Of a stretch of DNA of 33,396 bases, positions 22,601-33,396 are shown one piece after another; position 1 is the first letter of the stretch, and every line of letters starts with the position of its first letter. The stretch covers positions 1 through 33,396 of the forward strand of contig NW_022204642.1 of the NCBI RefSeq assembly GCF_008831285.2. The letters run 5' to 3'. The position numbers and the translations under genes are program-made. The DNA is from Nymphaea colorata (taxonomy: Eukaryota; Streptophyta; Magnoliopsida; Nymphaeales; Nymphaeaceae). Below the pieces are notes generated by a model that searched no databases, was not told the DNA's origin, and was given only the letters and a program-made list of their open reading frames with translations.

Positions 22601-25335
22601 TAAGATTGCATACACATTCTCCTCCAGTTCTGTTTGCCCTCCAGACAAAACCTCCTCTGCAAATACAAGTAGAGTTGGGCGCTGCTGCTCCTGTAGAGTA
22701 CGCATTGAATGGACACTTGAAGCAGACTCTACCAATCCAAATATTTGTTGAAGGACTACAGATGATTCTCGCACAAACACCGTTAGTCCAAGTGAAGGTA
22801 GGCCTACAGGCGCAGCTTGGGGTGGCCACAGCGTCAGTAGCTGGAACAGCTACTCCGTAAGAGTTTTGGTCTTTTTGGCAGGAATAGCATCGTCCATTGA
22901 GCATGATGGACCTGATGGGGTCACACAAGGTGCAAGTTTTGGTGATATAGTCGTAGGTGTAATCGAATGTACAATTAGCTGGGTTGCAGGAATAGGTTTG
23001 AGGGTTCCACTGGAAGCCAGACTTACACTCGCAGCCATTCGTTATGGTTTTTCCTGTGCTATTCTTGATGGTTTGGCAATATATGCATTGGTTGATGCCT
23101 CGGAGGAGCAAAAAGCCGAATGCACTATTGCAGGACAAGCAGGCAGCTCTATTGTTTCCAGTTAAGATAGAGCAAGCAGTGTATTTTACAGGTTGGGTGC
23201 TGAGATCCATATACGATCCAGCGCTAATAGTCGGTACACACCTGTAGGGGAATGAGCCTTCACTCCAACTGAAGCCAGCTTTGCATACGCATTTTCTGTC
23301 TGCAGTTATTTGGGAGTTTGGGTCTTTGCTGCAGTCAGTACACACTCCGAATTTGCCAAGGATTAATGGGCCATTTCCGCATTAAAGGCATTGCTGGTCA
23401 GTTGTTATGTAAGGGCATTTTGTACAGACAAAACTTGTTACGTTGAAGATTGATGTTACGTAGCCAGAGTTTAAGTCACAAACGCAACCACCTACATTAA
23501 ATACCCAATATTGCCCGGTTGGACAGGCGCAATTATCCGAGCCCATAGCTCCTGTAGACCCTCTTTGATTCAAACAGTAGATGCACATTTGATACTGCGT
23601 GATAAATCCTTTTTCGACGTTGCAAGTCTTGCAATCTTCGAGCAATACTCCATTTGGCAAAGTGAATGAATCACAAAGCACGCAGGATGTCCCGCTCATC
23701 ACCATTCCACTTGGACAGTAGCATTGCTTATATTCCTAGCTCCATACAAATCCACTTAAGCAGACACATTTTTGATTCCAGACAAGGCCATTATAAACGG
23801 TCGGCAAATCAAAACTAAAATCAGCGCAAGAAAAGCAATATCCATTTTCAGGGCTATTGATATAGCCTTGGGAATTGTCACATTAGCATCTGTTGCTTCC
23901 ATAGTTCCAGAAGTAGCTGCCAGCACATTGGCAACTCATCAGTCGGCTCCAGCCGGGCCAATAGCGCCAAGGATGCTGACGCAACTGATGCATCTTCCGC
24001 CACAAGGATATTGTTGGAGAGTTTATATCACAGTCACAGCTAAAGGTCGTAGGATTCCAAATGAAGTTTGGCTGGCAAGAGCAGGCGGTTTGGCTAAAAT
24101 AAGAATTTGCGTTCGGAATGCCCCAACAACTTATACAGCCATTTGGACCGTTTATGTTGCCATTAATGAAATCGCATTCGCATTTGTCTGTGTTGTGTTC
24201 CAGTAGTAGCCATCCCCACAATCGCAAGAGTAGGCTGTGGCACTTCCGATTGAATTTTAAACTCCAGGGCAATAGATGCACTCCACTGAACCGCGGTAGA
24301 AACCAGCAGTAGCTGCACAACTTTGGCAGTCAGCTAAGGCCACGTTTTAGGGCAATTTTTCACTGCAGGATATGCATAAGTCTTCATTCTGGTAGTAGAA
24401 GGCGGCTGCTGAGCAAGCACAACTAATAATCTGATTGCTGTAAGGATCGTATTTATAAGTTTAGCCTGGGGGCAACCGTAAAGAGTAGAAACGCTCTCAT
24501 AACCATTGGTTAAAGTGCTGATAGGACGCAGTTATAACCATCAAAGATATAGGTATTGATGCAATTAATGCAGTCATTAGAGTAAGGAGCGCAAGGAACG
24601 CATCTATTTCAACGAATGCGTGTCCCCTGGCACAGATGCATTTTCCCAAAGTAAAGTCGAAAGTGTATCTAGGAGCACAGCAGGAGAGGCTTCCACCATT
24701 GTTAGCAAGGTTGAGCAAAGAATGCATCCGAAAGCGCTTCTCACGTAGGGAAAGATGCAGGCTCGGCAGGCTCTTTGGGCGGATGCTGATCCGAACATGC
24801 AAGGCATGCAATTTAGTGAAACCATGTCGATGAAAAATTCTGCTTGGCATCTACAGTTTGTTCCTCTCCATTCAAAAGAAGCTCCACAGCTGCACTGCTA
24901 ATTGTAGGCAGGACTGGAAGAAAAAGGTATGATACGGCAGTTGATGCAGATAGGTTCGTATCTTGGTTGTAAAGGACGAATCCCAGATCGTTATTGCATG
25001 TCGTTGAGTCCAGATTTTTTATATGTTGGCTAAAAGACTTTCGAAAAACAGGCTCACTTGATTTTTCTGAGAAATTCAAATAGAAATTCTTTCTTTAATG
25101 CCTTTAGGCTTCGCATCTTAAGCTGGAGTGCGACCATACGTATCCTCTTTTGCAGGGACATGAATTTTCCGCAGCATATGCCTCGAAATCATCAGCAGAG
25201 TTTATGTCTTTATAAACTTGGCAGCTAATGCATCTCTATTAGACTTTTATCTCTCCCTCGGGCAGTAAGATGCCTCGGCGATGAGAGAAAGGGTGGCTAA
25301 GCAAAATATTATCAATAGAAGGGGTGATTTTGCAT
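19689..25335 (-). CDS. Giant secreted cysteine-rich repeat protein, copy A
   Basis: About 1,880 residues. A signal peptide (ATG 25335; MQKSPLLLIIFCLATLSLIA once one A is restored in CAAAATC) is followed by tens of short units of the form C-x2-C ... GFxW ... CxC, for example TCTCPPGTFWSDDVGCVCP, GRLFCVNCFAPNWATTPV and RLIWYSEGYCGCPNS. It ends SWDSVRLRCYDSRLI then TGA, with no TM helix or GPI-type tail. This suggests a secreted, disulfide-rich fibrous or surface protein of the growth-factor-receptor/EGF-like Cys-rich superfamily. N-glycosylation sequons (NxT/S) are abundant. It aligns end to end with copy B. At least seven frame breaks (near 25333, 25225, 24958, 24710, 24600, 24195, 22608, 21258) interrupt it. 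It could be a decaying copy, but single-copy genes in the window have similar breaks. Confidence 0.88.
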
Positions 25336-26386
25336 AACGAAGAAAAATATTATTAAAAAGTTGACATTTGAGGGCCTATTATATCCCCAAAAAGTAGGAA
25401 TTATATTTATTTAGCTTAGATGACCAAAATGCCAAACCATCCGTATTTTTCCCATTTTATTGTCCTCATCTTTAAGACAACTTTTACAGGTATTAATATT
25501 CTTTTCCAAAAAGATTGATACTCAAGTAGGAAAATCGTGATAAGCAAGTGGCAACTGGTCAGAGAGTACCCAGAGCAAATGAGGGTTAATTATTCTGGTG
25601 ATTAACGCTGTTTAGAGCTGTTGGGAGAAGAAAATTTAAATATAGTTAAGAATAATAATACGCTCAAAAATAGAAAATGCCAAAAGCATCAATTATTTGA
25701 CTTCCAGCGTCTATAGATTACTATTATGTTTATATAGGACTCGAAACTATGCGCTAAGGCTTACTTATTTGAGAAACTGAATACAATTTTTCTGCTGTTT
25801 CTATCCATCACGTAAAAGTCCTCATCAGTTATACCCATCCTCAACAGAAGCTGCCCAGTGAATTGCTTATATACTACAATTATTGAGGAAAACACAGATG
25901 GGCATAAACCCGTTGATTAACTTATATGACTGGATTTAATGAAATATTAGTGAATTATCATCAATCATTTAATTATAAACGGACAAATAGCAATCATCCA
26001 AAGACACTGTCGGTTTGAGAATAGATTTACATAAATTTTAAGGTGATAAATTTGGTATGACTTAAAAGGAAGCCAAGCTTATTTTTCAAATGCTTAAAAC
26101 GATCTTTTTTCATTTGCAGTAGCAGGTTTTTATGCTTCAGCATTATTATTATGATTTAGCTGGTCATTCTTCTTTTATTCAATCAACAAATTCAACTAAG
26201 CTCTGACAATCTAACATCTCTATAGCTGCAAAAGATAGACTTCTGACTCTCACGACGTTTGAACGTTCAAAAAGAGTCATTTTGAATATTTACAAATAAA
26301 TTTTATGTATACTTAAAGATGGATAACCCACAGTCACCTTGTGATTGTTAATTATTCGAAAATATAGATGATGATTTTGATGATGA
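25336..26386. other. AT-rich spacer between tandem copies
   Basis: 1,051 bp between the start of copy A and the stop of copy B, so it should contain the promoter of A and the 3' end of B. Very AT-rich, with no supported ORF or RNA gene. Near 25336-25400 the sequence before the ATG resembles that upstream of copy B (AT-rich, TAATATA-like). Confidence 0.6.
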
Positions 26387-29300
26387 TCATAGGAGCCTGC
26401 TATCGTAACAACGCAGACGAATAGAATCCCACGAGTATCCCGGAATGCAGGGGCACTGGTATCCCTTGATGGAGTTGTAGTTCGTTAAGTTGTTGTTAAG
26501 GGCAGACAGCGTTATGTTCCATCCTGCCAGGTTTCTAGCAGCTGTTGCGTTGAGGGCGAATGCTAATCCTTTGGCCTGTTGCTTGGAACAGTCCATACAG
26601 GAGGCATTATTGGCGGTGCAGGGAGTGATACACGTTAGAGTCATGACATCCCAGATGAACCCAGTGGCACACCTACAGGCCAAAGCTGAACCACCTATTG
26701 CCACACTGTTGGGGATATCGGTTCCGCATTTGAGGCAGCTCATCACAAAGCTACTCCAGATGGTATTGTTGGGGCATTGGCACTCGTAAGCTGTGAGGGT
26801 GACAGCATTAGTACAGGCCTGGCAGGTGATATTCGGCAGAAGGATTCTGTTGGCGGGACAAGCACAGAATCCGAAAGTGGCCGTAGCAGTGAATACCATC
26901 GATCCCAGGCAGGAGCAGCTTTAAATGCCAGAGCGTCCAATGATGTACTGGCCGGTACAGATCGCACAAGAGGCATTGGTAGTCTTATTTACCAAGATTG
27001 CCAAGGGGTCTCTACACCTGCATATTCCTTCAGTTGAGTTGTATATGAGGACGGGGAATGTACAGACGCATGCTGTGGAGTTAAACTTGCCATTTAAGTA
27101 GTAAAATGAGTTGATGCAGTTCACACAGGAGTAATAGTTTGATCCCCCGTATACATAAACTGCGATCGCTGATGATGGACCGCAATCACAGACTCCGTTG
27201 CTGTAGATGAGGGTTTTGCTAACGCAGAGGCAAAAACTGGCACCCGGATATAACTTTCCAATTGAATTTCCGGCGCTGTTGCAAGTTGCACACGTTATGT
27301 TGGGAGCAGTGCCCACTGGGACTGTCACAGTAGAATTAGGACATCCGCAGTAGCCCTCAGAGTACCAGATAAGCCTGGTAGATAAACAGGTGCATCTGGT
27401 AAAGTTGACAACAGGTGTAGTGGCCCAGTTAGGAGCGAAGCAGTTCACACAGAAAAGCCTACCGTTAACTGAAGTAAGAGCTGAGGTTGAGTTACATCCA
27501 CAAGACATCGAAGTAGCATTCCAGATGAGATTTCCCATGCATATGCAACTTCTACCGCCGTAGGCCACTCCAGCAGAGTTGATCGAAACATCGCAATTAA
27601 CGCAAGTAAAGTTGATGCCGTTGAAGAAGGCAGCTGAGAAGGACTTTGGACACACACAGCCAAGGCTATCCGCCCACACAGTGCCAGCAGGACAAGTGCA
27701 GGCTGTCGGTGAGACTCTAGGAGTGAGTGCCGAGATGCTTGGGTTGCAGACTTGGCAACTATACGAACCATCAGGATTAACAAAAACGACAGAGCTTTTA
27801 TCCGAGCATATGCATTTGCCATCCACTGCACTCCAAATAGACCCTGCGAAAGTGCATAAGCATGCACCTGCAACGGCTGTGTCAAAGCCTGCAGCAAAGC
27901 TAATAGAACTGCAATCGATGCAGCTGTTATTGTAGAAAGCGCTGGATGGTCCGCAGTCACACTTACCAGTTTGATTGTTCCACTTGAGAGCAGTTGAAAC
28001 ACAACCGCATGTATAGGGATCTATCTTTGTTCCGTTGGAATCGGTTCCTGCAGCACATGAGAAACATACGAAGGTATTGCCACTGACTACGGGGACGCTG
28101 GTTGCGCCACAGTCACATATACCGTAGTTCGCATTCCAGGTCAGGCCACTAGAACAGGTGCATGAGGAACCCGCTGCCGTCTTTGCTATGGTGGAAGTGC
28201 TAGCCGCGCCGCATGTCATACAAAGACCGTTCGGAAGGACGAAGGAATTGGGTGAGTTGCAAGCGCATCTCATATTCACTGGGTCCCAAACGTATTGGTT
28301 TCGGCAGAGGCATCCGCCCTTACCGTCAGGGGTGCCAAGAGAGACTTTATTCTTAGGGCAGGGGAAGCATATTCCGCTTGGGTAGATAACATGCGGGCAA
28401 TAGCAAGAAGGAACTCCAGTTGTCTAATCCACGCTCACCTAATATCCGTTGACGCAGTTGCATGTTCCGGCCAGCAATGTCCCGTCAAAGTTGGCATCGT
28501 TGGTCTAATTGCAGGTGAAACAAGTGCCATTCGGAAGCAGGAAACTGGAAACTGACTCATCGCAGAGGCAGCCCAAAACAGGAGTTATGCTGAATACGTA
28601 GTTGTTGAGGCAAAGACATCCTCCCAAGGCCAAACTTACAGAGCCCGGTGGGCATCCGAAGCAAACTCCATTCATCAGGAATTGGGTGCATTTGCAGCTT
28701 CCACCGGTATTCGTGGTTACAAATGTCCATCCACTGAGACATTAGCAGACTCCTTTGACTACTAATCCGCTGAGATAAGGGTCAGGTGAATCAACGCAAG
28801 AGAAGCAAGTTCCGTTTGCTGTAATAAAGGCAAAGACTGAAGCATCACAGACACAGGTATTCCTTTGGGGATTCCAAATATAATTATTGATGCAGAGACA
28901 GGAGCCAAAAGTACTATAGACCCCTGTAGAGTTTCCATTCTTGGGACAGATAACACACTCTCCCTGGATGTTTACTCCTGGAGTTATGCACTAGCAAGTT
29001 GTTCCCTTTGTTGTCTTGACAGGAGTGAATCCTTTCTTGCAGGTGCAAGTGTTATTAGTGACTGTTCCATCGTAGTTGAGGTCAAAGTTGGTTAGGCAAA
29101 GAACACAGAGTCCATTACTAATGTACCCTGAGACTCCTAAGCTACTGAGACTGCAAACACAGGTTCCACTAGTGGGGTTCCACCTAAAGTTGTTCCTGCA
29201 CAAGCAGCCTCCTTCTCCATCTCCCAGGCCTGTGGCGTTGCCAGAGCTGGGGCAAGGAACGCAGGTGTTATTGCTGTTGATGTAATTTGTTAAGAAGTTA

Positions 29301-32055
29301 CATAAACAATCGCCTCCAGTGAAGTTAGCCCTCCAAGTGTACCCGTTTCTGCAGGCACAGCTAAAGTTGCCTGATGATGCACCTGTAGAAAAGTTAGTGA
29401 CTGGACACCTATAGCAAATATCTCCCAGCCATATACTATTGGTAGTATTGCAGGCAATCTTGACACAAGTTCCATTCATCCACGTAAAGGTGGGCTTGCA
29501 AGCGCAAGCGATTCCTATTACTACATTCGAACCTTAGAATCCGTTCGAATTGGGGTCGCTGAGGCATGAGACACATCTTCTGAAATAGACTATCGACCTG
29601 ATGGGGTCGCAGATATCACAAGCAAGAGTGGCAAAGTTGTAGATGAATCCAACAGTACAGTTGACTAGGTCGCAAGAATATGCTTGGGGATTCCACCTGA
29701 AACCAGTCTTGCAATCACAAGTACCATTAACTGTTATTTTTCCAGCTGAATTTTTGACAGTGGGACAGTATAAGCATTGATCGATGCCTGGGATAAGCAA
29801 GAATCCTTGAGAGATTGTGCATGCCAAGCAAGCAATTTGGAGGGCTGGAGTTTTCAAGCTGGAGCAGAGGGGGTTTGTTGGAGGCTGAGTGGAAACATCC
29901 ATGTAGGATCCACCCTTGATGTTCGGCATGCACCTGAAAGGAAATACCTTATCACTCCATCCGAAACCAGGCTTGCAGACACATCTCCTGTCTGAATTTA
30001 ATATAGCGTTTGGATCTTTACTGCAGTCAGTACATACTGGGTGGTAAGAGTCAACATAGTTGAGATAGAGATTACCTAAATTGCAAGTGCACTGCTGGTC
30101 TACTGTTATGTATGGGCATTTAACGCATTGATAGCTGGTTCCATTGAACAAGTAAGTAACAAAGTTCAAAGTCCAATCGCAGATGCATCCTCCCAGCACT
30201 GCGGACCAGAACTGTCCAACTGGGCAGGCACATAATCCGTTAACAGTTGTATTGCCGATGACTCCGATTTGGTTGGGACAGTATGCGCAAATTCCCTCCT
30301 GGAGGGCGAACCCTTTAGCATTGCTGCAGATGGTGCAGTCATTAGCTGTAGTTCCGTTGGGAAATCTTTGTGAAGAGCAGGGCACACATGTCCTGTTCAT
30401 CACCATCCCGTTTGCGCAGGTACACAAAAGTTCATTAGTGCTCCAAATGAATCCATTTCTGCAGACACATTTCTAATTATTGGCCAAGCCATTTTCCATG
30501 AATCGACTATTAGATTAAAAGTGAGCAGCGCATTGCATGCAGTACAAAGTGCCGGGATACCGAATAGCGCCCTGAGTAGTATCGCATTCGCATCGATTCC
30601 TTCCATAGTTCCAATAGTAACCACTTTTGCATTCGCAACTGATCAGATCCTTACCCACTTTTCCAGTAGTGTAAGGCATTTGCAAGCAGTTGTAGCACAC
30701 TCCTCCCAAGATAAAATTGAGGGAAAAGGTTGGATCGCAGTCGCAAGTGAAAGTAGAAGGATTCCAGACATACCCCAGTATGCATGTGCAGGAGTATTGG
30801 GAGACACTGTTGGTAGTAAAGGAAATAGACCAACAATTTATGCATGTACCGTTTGGTGCAGTCATGAAGCCATTTCTGAAGTCGCACTCGCATCTACCAG
30901 TATTGGTGTTCCAGTAGTAGTTACGCATGCAACCACAACCGTAAGTTGTTGCAGTCATATCTGAGTTTTAGACTGCTGGACAGTAGATGCATTCCACTGT
31001 TCCTCGGTAGAATCCACCATCAGCCGAACAGGCTTGGCAAAAGGCCAAAAGGGTACTAGAAGTGATTGCCGCGCTACAGGAAAGGCAAGAATCCCCACTT
31101 TGGAAGTATAAGGCAGCTGCTGAACAAACACACTTGATGATTCGGTTACTGTAGGGGTCGTATTTGTAAGTATAACCGGGTGGACAGCCGTTGAAAGCAG
31201 AGACGCTCTGAGCTCCATCATATAAGCTGCTGATAGGTACGCAGTTGTATCCATCAAAGACATAAGTATTGACACAGTTGAGGCAATCAGTATCATAGAG
31301 GAAGCAGGGTGAGCATTTATTTCCATAGAGACCAAATCCCCTACCGCATACGCATTGACCAATCCTGTAGTCAAAGCTGTAATTAGGCCCACAGACAGTC
31401 ACGCCTCCACCATTGTTTGGAAGTTTAGTGGTCAGCATGCATCCGAAAGAGCCCATAATAAAGGGAAAAACGCACGCTTGACAGGCTCTTTGCAGGGTTG
31501 GGGTCAAGTAGGAGCAGGGGACGCAGGTCTGGGCAATCATGTCCAGGTAGAAGTCGAAGCCACAGCCACATGAGTTGCCAGACCAGGTAAAATAATTCCC
31601 ACATTAGCATCTGGTGCTACCGTATGAGTAACCGCTAGCAAACGGTATAACACGGCAGTTGATGCAAATTGGGTTGCTATTTGAGTTGTAGAGAGCAAAA
31701 CCTAAGCTGCTAGGGCAAGTAACAGCTGCAAGATTTTTGAAATTTTAGTTCAAGAGTTATTGGCTGGCAGACTCATTTTATTTCTATGAGGATTTTACAT
31801 GCGAATCTTGATTTCGCATCTTTAAGGATTCACACTTCAGTTTTGAGTGGGACCAAAGGTACCCCTGTTTGCAGGCACAGCTATTCCAGGGTGTATTGAT
31901 TTCAACATCATCGGCCTTGTTTTCATCTTTGATCGACTTGCAGCTAATGCAAGCTTAATGCAGCTTATTTCTCCCCTTTTGCAAGAGGAGTCTGCGGCGA
32001 GGAGGGTGAGAGCGATTGAGATAAAAATTATTAGCTGGAGAGCTGATTTTCGCAT
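26387..32055 (-). CDS. Giant secreted cysteine-rich repeat protein, copy B
   Basis: About 1,890 residues. Signal peptide from ATG 32055 (MRKSALQLIIFISIALTLLA), chosen because it aligns with copy A; an ATG at 32085 in the same frame is possible. From 31951 (CISCKSIKDENKADD) down to TGA at 26387 a single frame stays open for more than 5.5 kb if TAA/TAG are sense. Cys-rich units follow one another: SFGCMLTTKLPNNGG, CVCGRGFGLYGNKC, CECDFRNGFMTAPNGTC, CTCKKGFTPV, CNCVNGY-like and CPCIPGYSWDSIRLRCYD. No TM segment after the signal. The only break lies between signal peptide and first unit (31952-32000). Possible roles include surface coat, extrusome or stalk matrix; none is shown by sequence. Confidence 0.93.
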
Positions 32056-33309
32056 TTCGAATAATATATTATAAAACGCTGGCATTTGTACATGCTATTA
32101 TACCCTCCACGATAATCATTTATTTTTCTTTGGGTTTGATGAGCAAATTCCTCAAAGGTCAGCTTTTTTTCATTTGGGGTCTCACCCTCTTGCTGATCAC
32201 CTTTTATCATATAAAGTTCCTTTCGAAAATTTTTAATGTAAGGAAGTAATTCTCAATGAGAAAAGGAGCCCTATCAAAAAGGGGGCGAGGGCGTTTAGAT
32301 TCTATATTCTCCTAAGTAAAAACATATTTGCAGATGTTAAGTGGGATGGATTTAAAGAATGGTAAAAATGTCTAAAATTAGAAACAAACTGTAGCCAAAA
32401 TGCTTATTTGGGGCTTTATTGACCTCTGGATGAAAAAATGAAACCAAGAAGTGATGTTGGAATTTTTATTCCAGAGGGAAGCCCCTGATCGATTTATTGC
32501 GGTTTTGAGTATTATATCAATGGATAAATATGCAATCACTATAGAAAAGTGAGAAAGCCTAAACTTGGGGGTTCTGTTTCGAAATTTTATGAAATGAAGA
32601 GAGTCCTGCAGACAATTGATCGGCCGTATATGTTTTTGCTGGGAAAAAAATAGATTGATGTGATTGATGGCTGCTAACATTTAGCACGTTGTTTTTGGGC
32701 CGGCTTAGCTATCTTAGCAAAGAGTTACGGGATTGAAAAATCAAAAAGCAGCAAAGAGTTATTCTGATAGCTTAAATTCACAGTCGATTTGCAGGGAAGC
32801 ATCAGGTAAATAAAAGTATTAGCTGCTCGAGCCAGATGATCAAATATGGGAATGATCTGTGATTAGAAAAATATAGAAAAGGCCTTTGCAGCCGACTTAG
32901 TCTAATATGTTGAAGCCATAAGGCAGGAATTATTATAGGCATTCTAAGCCGTAAATCATTGGTTAGAATCATCATAAATACCATAATTATCATTAATAAA
33001 TTATCAAACGCTTATCGGCCGTTTTTTCTAATAATTTGCTTTCAAACTAACAAAAAATATTCCATTTATGCTCTATTGTTCTGAAGAAACTGTTGGGAAT
33101 GATGCTCTTTGATGTTTTATTAAAAAAGATGACGACTTGACATATAAATATACATCATTATTGCCTTATTTTAAGAATATGGAGGCAATAGATAGTATAT
33201 TCATTTTTTATATATTTTAAATACGTCCAGCAATCTTTATGTTTTCTTCAGAATTATAATGAGGCATAACTTATTTACTTATATGCTGCAGATTTTGCAG
33301 ACAGATATA
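32056..33309. other. Right subtelomeric region without a convincing gene
   Basis: 1,254 bp, AT-rich. It should carry the promoter of copy B next to 32055. The only sizeable open frame (minus, 32378-32680, 100 codons) has no family resemblance and an Ile/Phe/Lys/Ser-rich composition typical of chance ORFs in AT-rich DNA. Unique sequence ends at GATATA just before the telomere. Confidence 0.6.
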
Positions 33310-33396
33310 GGGGTTGGGGTTGGGGTTGGGGTTGGGGTTGGGGTTGGGGTTGGGGTTGGGGTTGGGGTTGGGGTTGGGGTTGGGGTTGGGGTTGGG
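33310..33396. repeat. Right telomere, GGGGTT repeat
   Basis: Perfect tandem GGGGTT to the end of the window, the complement of the left-end repeat in the correct orientation for the other chromosome end. The junction with unique sequence is GATATA/GGGGTT. Confidence 0.98.

Noticed and set aside
19689-32055. CRISPR-like or satellite array, because short similar stretches recur
   Set aside because: The recurrence is at the protein level (Cys-rich units of variable length), without constant repeats and spacers.
32378-32680. 100-codon minus-strand open frame near the right telomere
   Set aside because: AT-rich composition with Ile, Phe, Ser and Lys dominating, no homologue recognised, and isolated from other coding signs. 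Could be chance.

Overview
The window is a complete, short linear ciliate macronuclear chromosome. It starts with about 13 copies of CCCCAA (1-77) and ends with about 14 copies of GGGGTT (33310-33396). Every gene that can be reconstructed ends in TGA, while TAA and TAG occur inside reading frames. At well-aligned family positions (methionine aminopeptidase 2, glutaminyl-tRNA synthetase, longin R-SNARE, PX domain) these in-frame TAA/TAG codons fall mostly where relatives carry glutamate. That points to UAA/UAG = Glu, the code known from peritrich ciliates, rather than the Gln code of Tetrahymena, Paramecium and most spirotrichs. Introns are tiny: two of exactly 20 nt in one gene, and probable ones of 19 and 22 nt elsewhere. 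With the C4A2 telomeres, a peritrich (Oligohymenophorea; Vorticella/Carchesium/Epistylis-like) is the best inference.

Left part, 1-18.9 kb: a dense, GC-richer block of twelve single-copy protein genes and one tRNA gene on both strands, with mostly 60-320 bp spacers. In order: a probable beta-sandwich protein (-), a single-TM protein (+), CDP-alcohol phosphotransferase (-), clathrin heavy chain (-), PX-domain sorting nexin (+), a small unknown protein (-), VAMP7-like longin R-SNARE (+), WDR74/Nsa1-like WD40 ribosome-assembly factor (+), glutaminyl-tRNA synthetase (-), tRNA-Ile(AAU) (-), methionine aminopeptidase 2 (-), a possible axonemal protein (-) and a weaker hypothetical gene (-). Three of them (clathrin, sorting nexin, longin SNARE) act in endosomal membrane traffic, and three (GlnRS, MetAP2, WDR74) in translation or ribosome assembly.

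Right part, 18.9-33.3 kb: AT-rich spacers surround two giant tandem paralogues on the minus strand (19689-25335 and 26387-32055). Each encodes about 1,880 residues: a signal peptide followed by dozens of short cysteine-rich units. They look like secreted or surface matrix proteins made by tandem duplication, with patches of near identity that suggest gene conversion. The last 1.25 kb before the right telomere holds no convincing gene.

Many genes need one base added every few hundred bases to keep frame, nearly always in a run of identical bases. The direction is uniform, so consensus deletions are the simplest explanation. The distal giant gene is almost free of them: one break near the signal peptide, which its paralogue shares. 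Coordinates below span each whole locus, including introns and these breaks.
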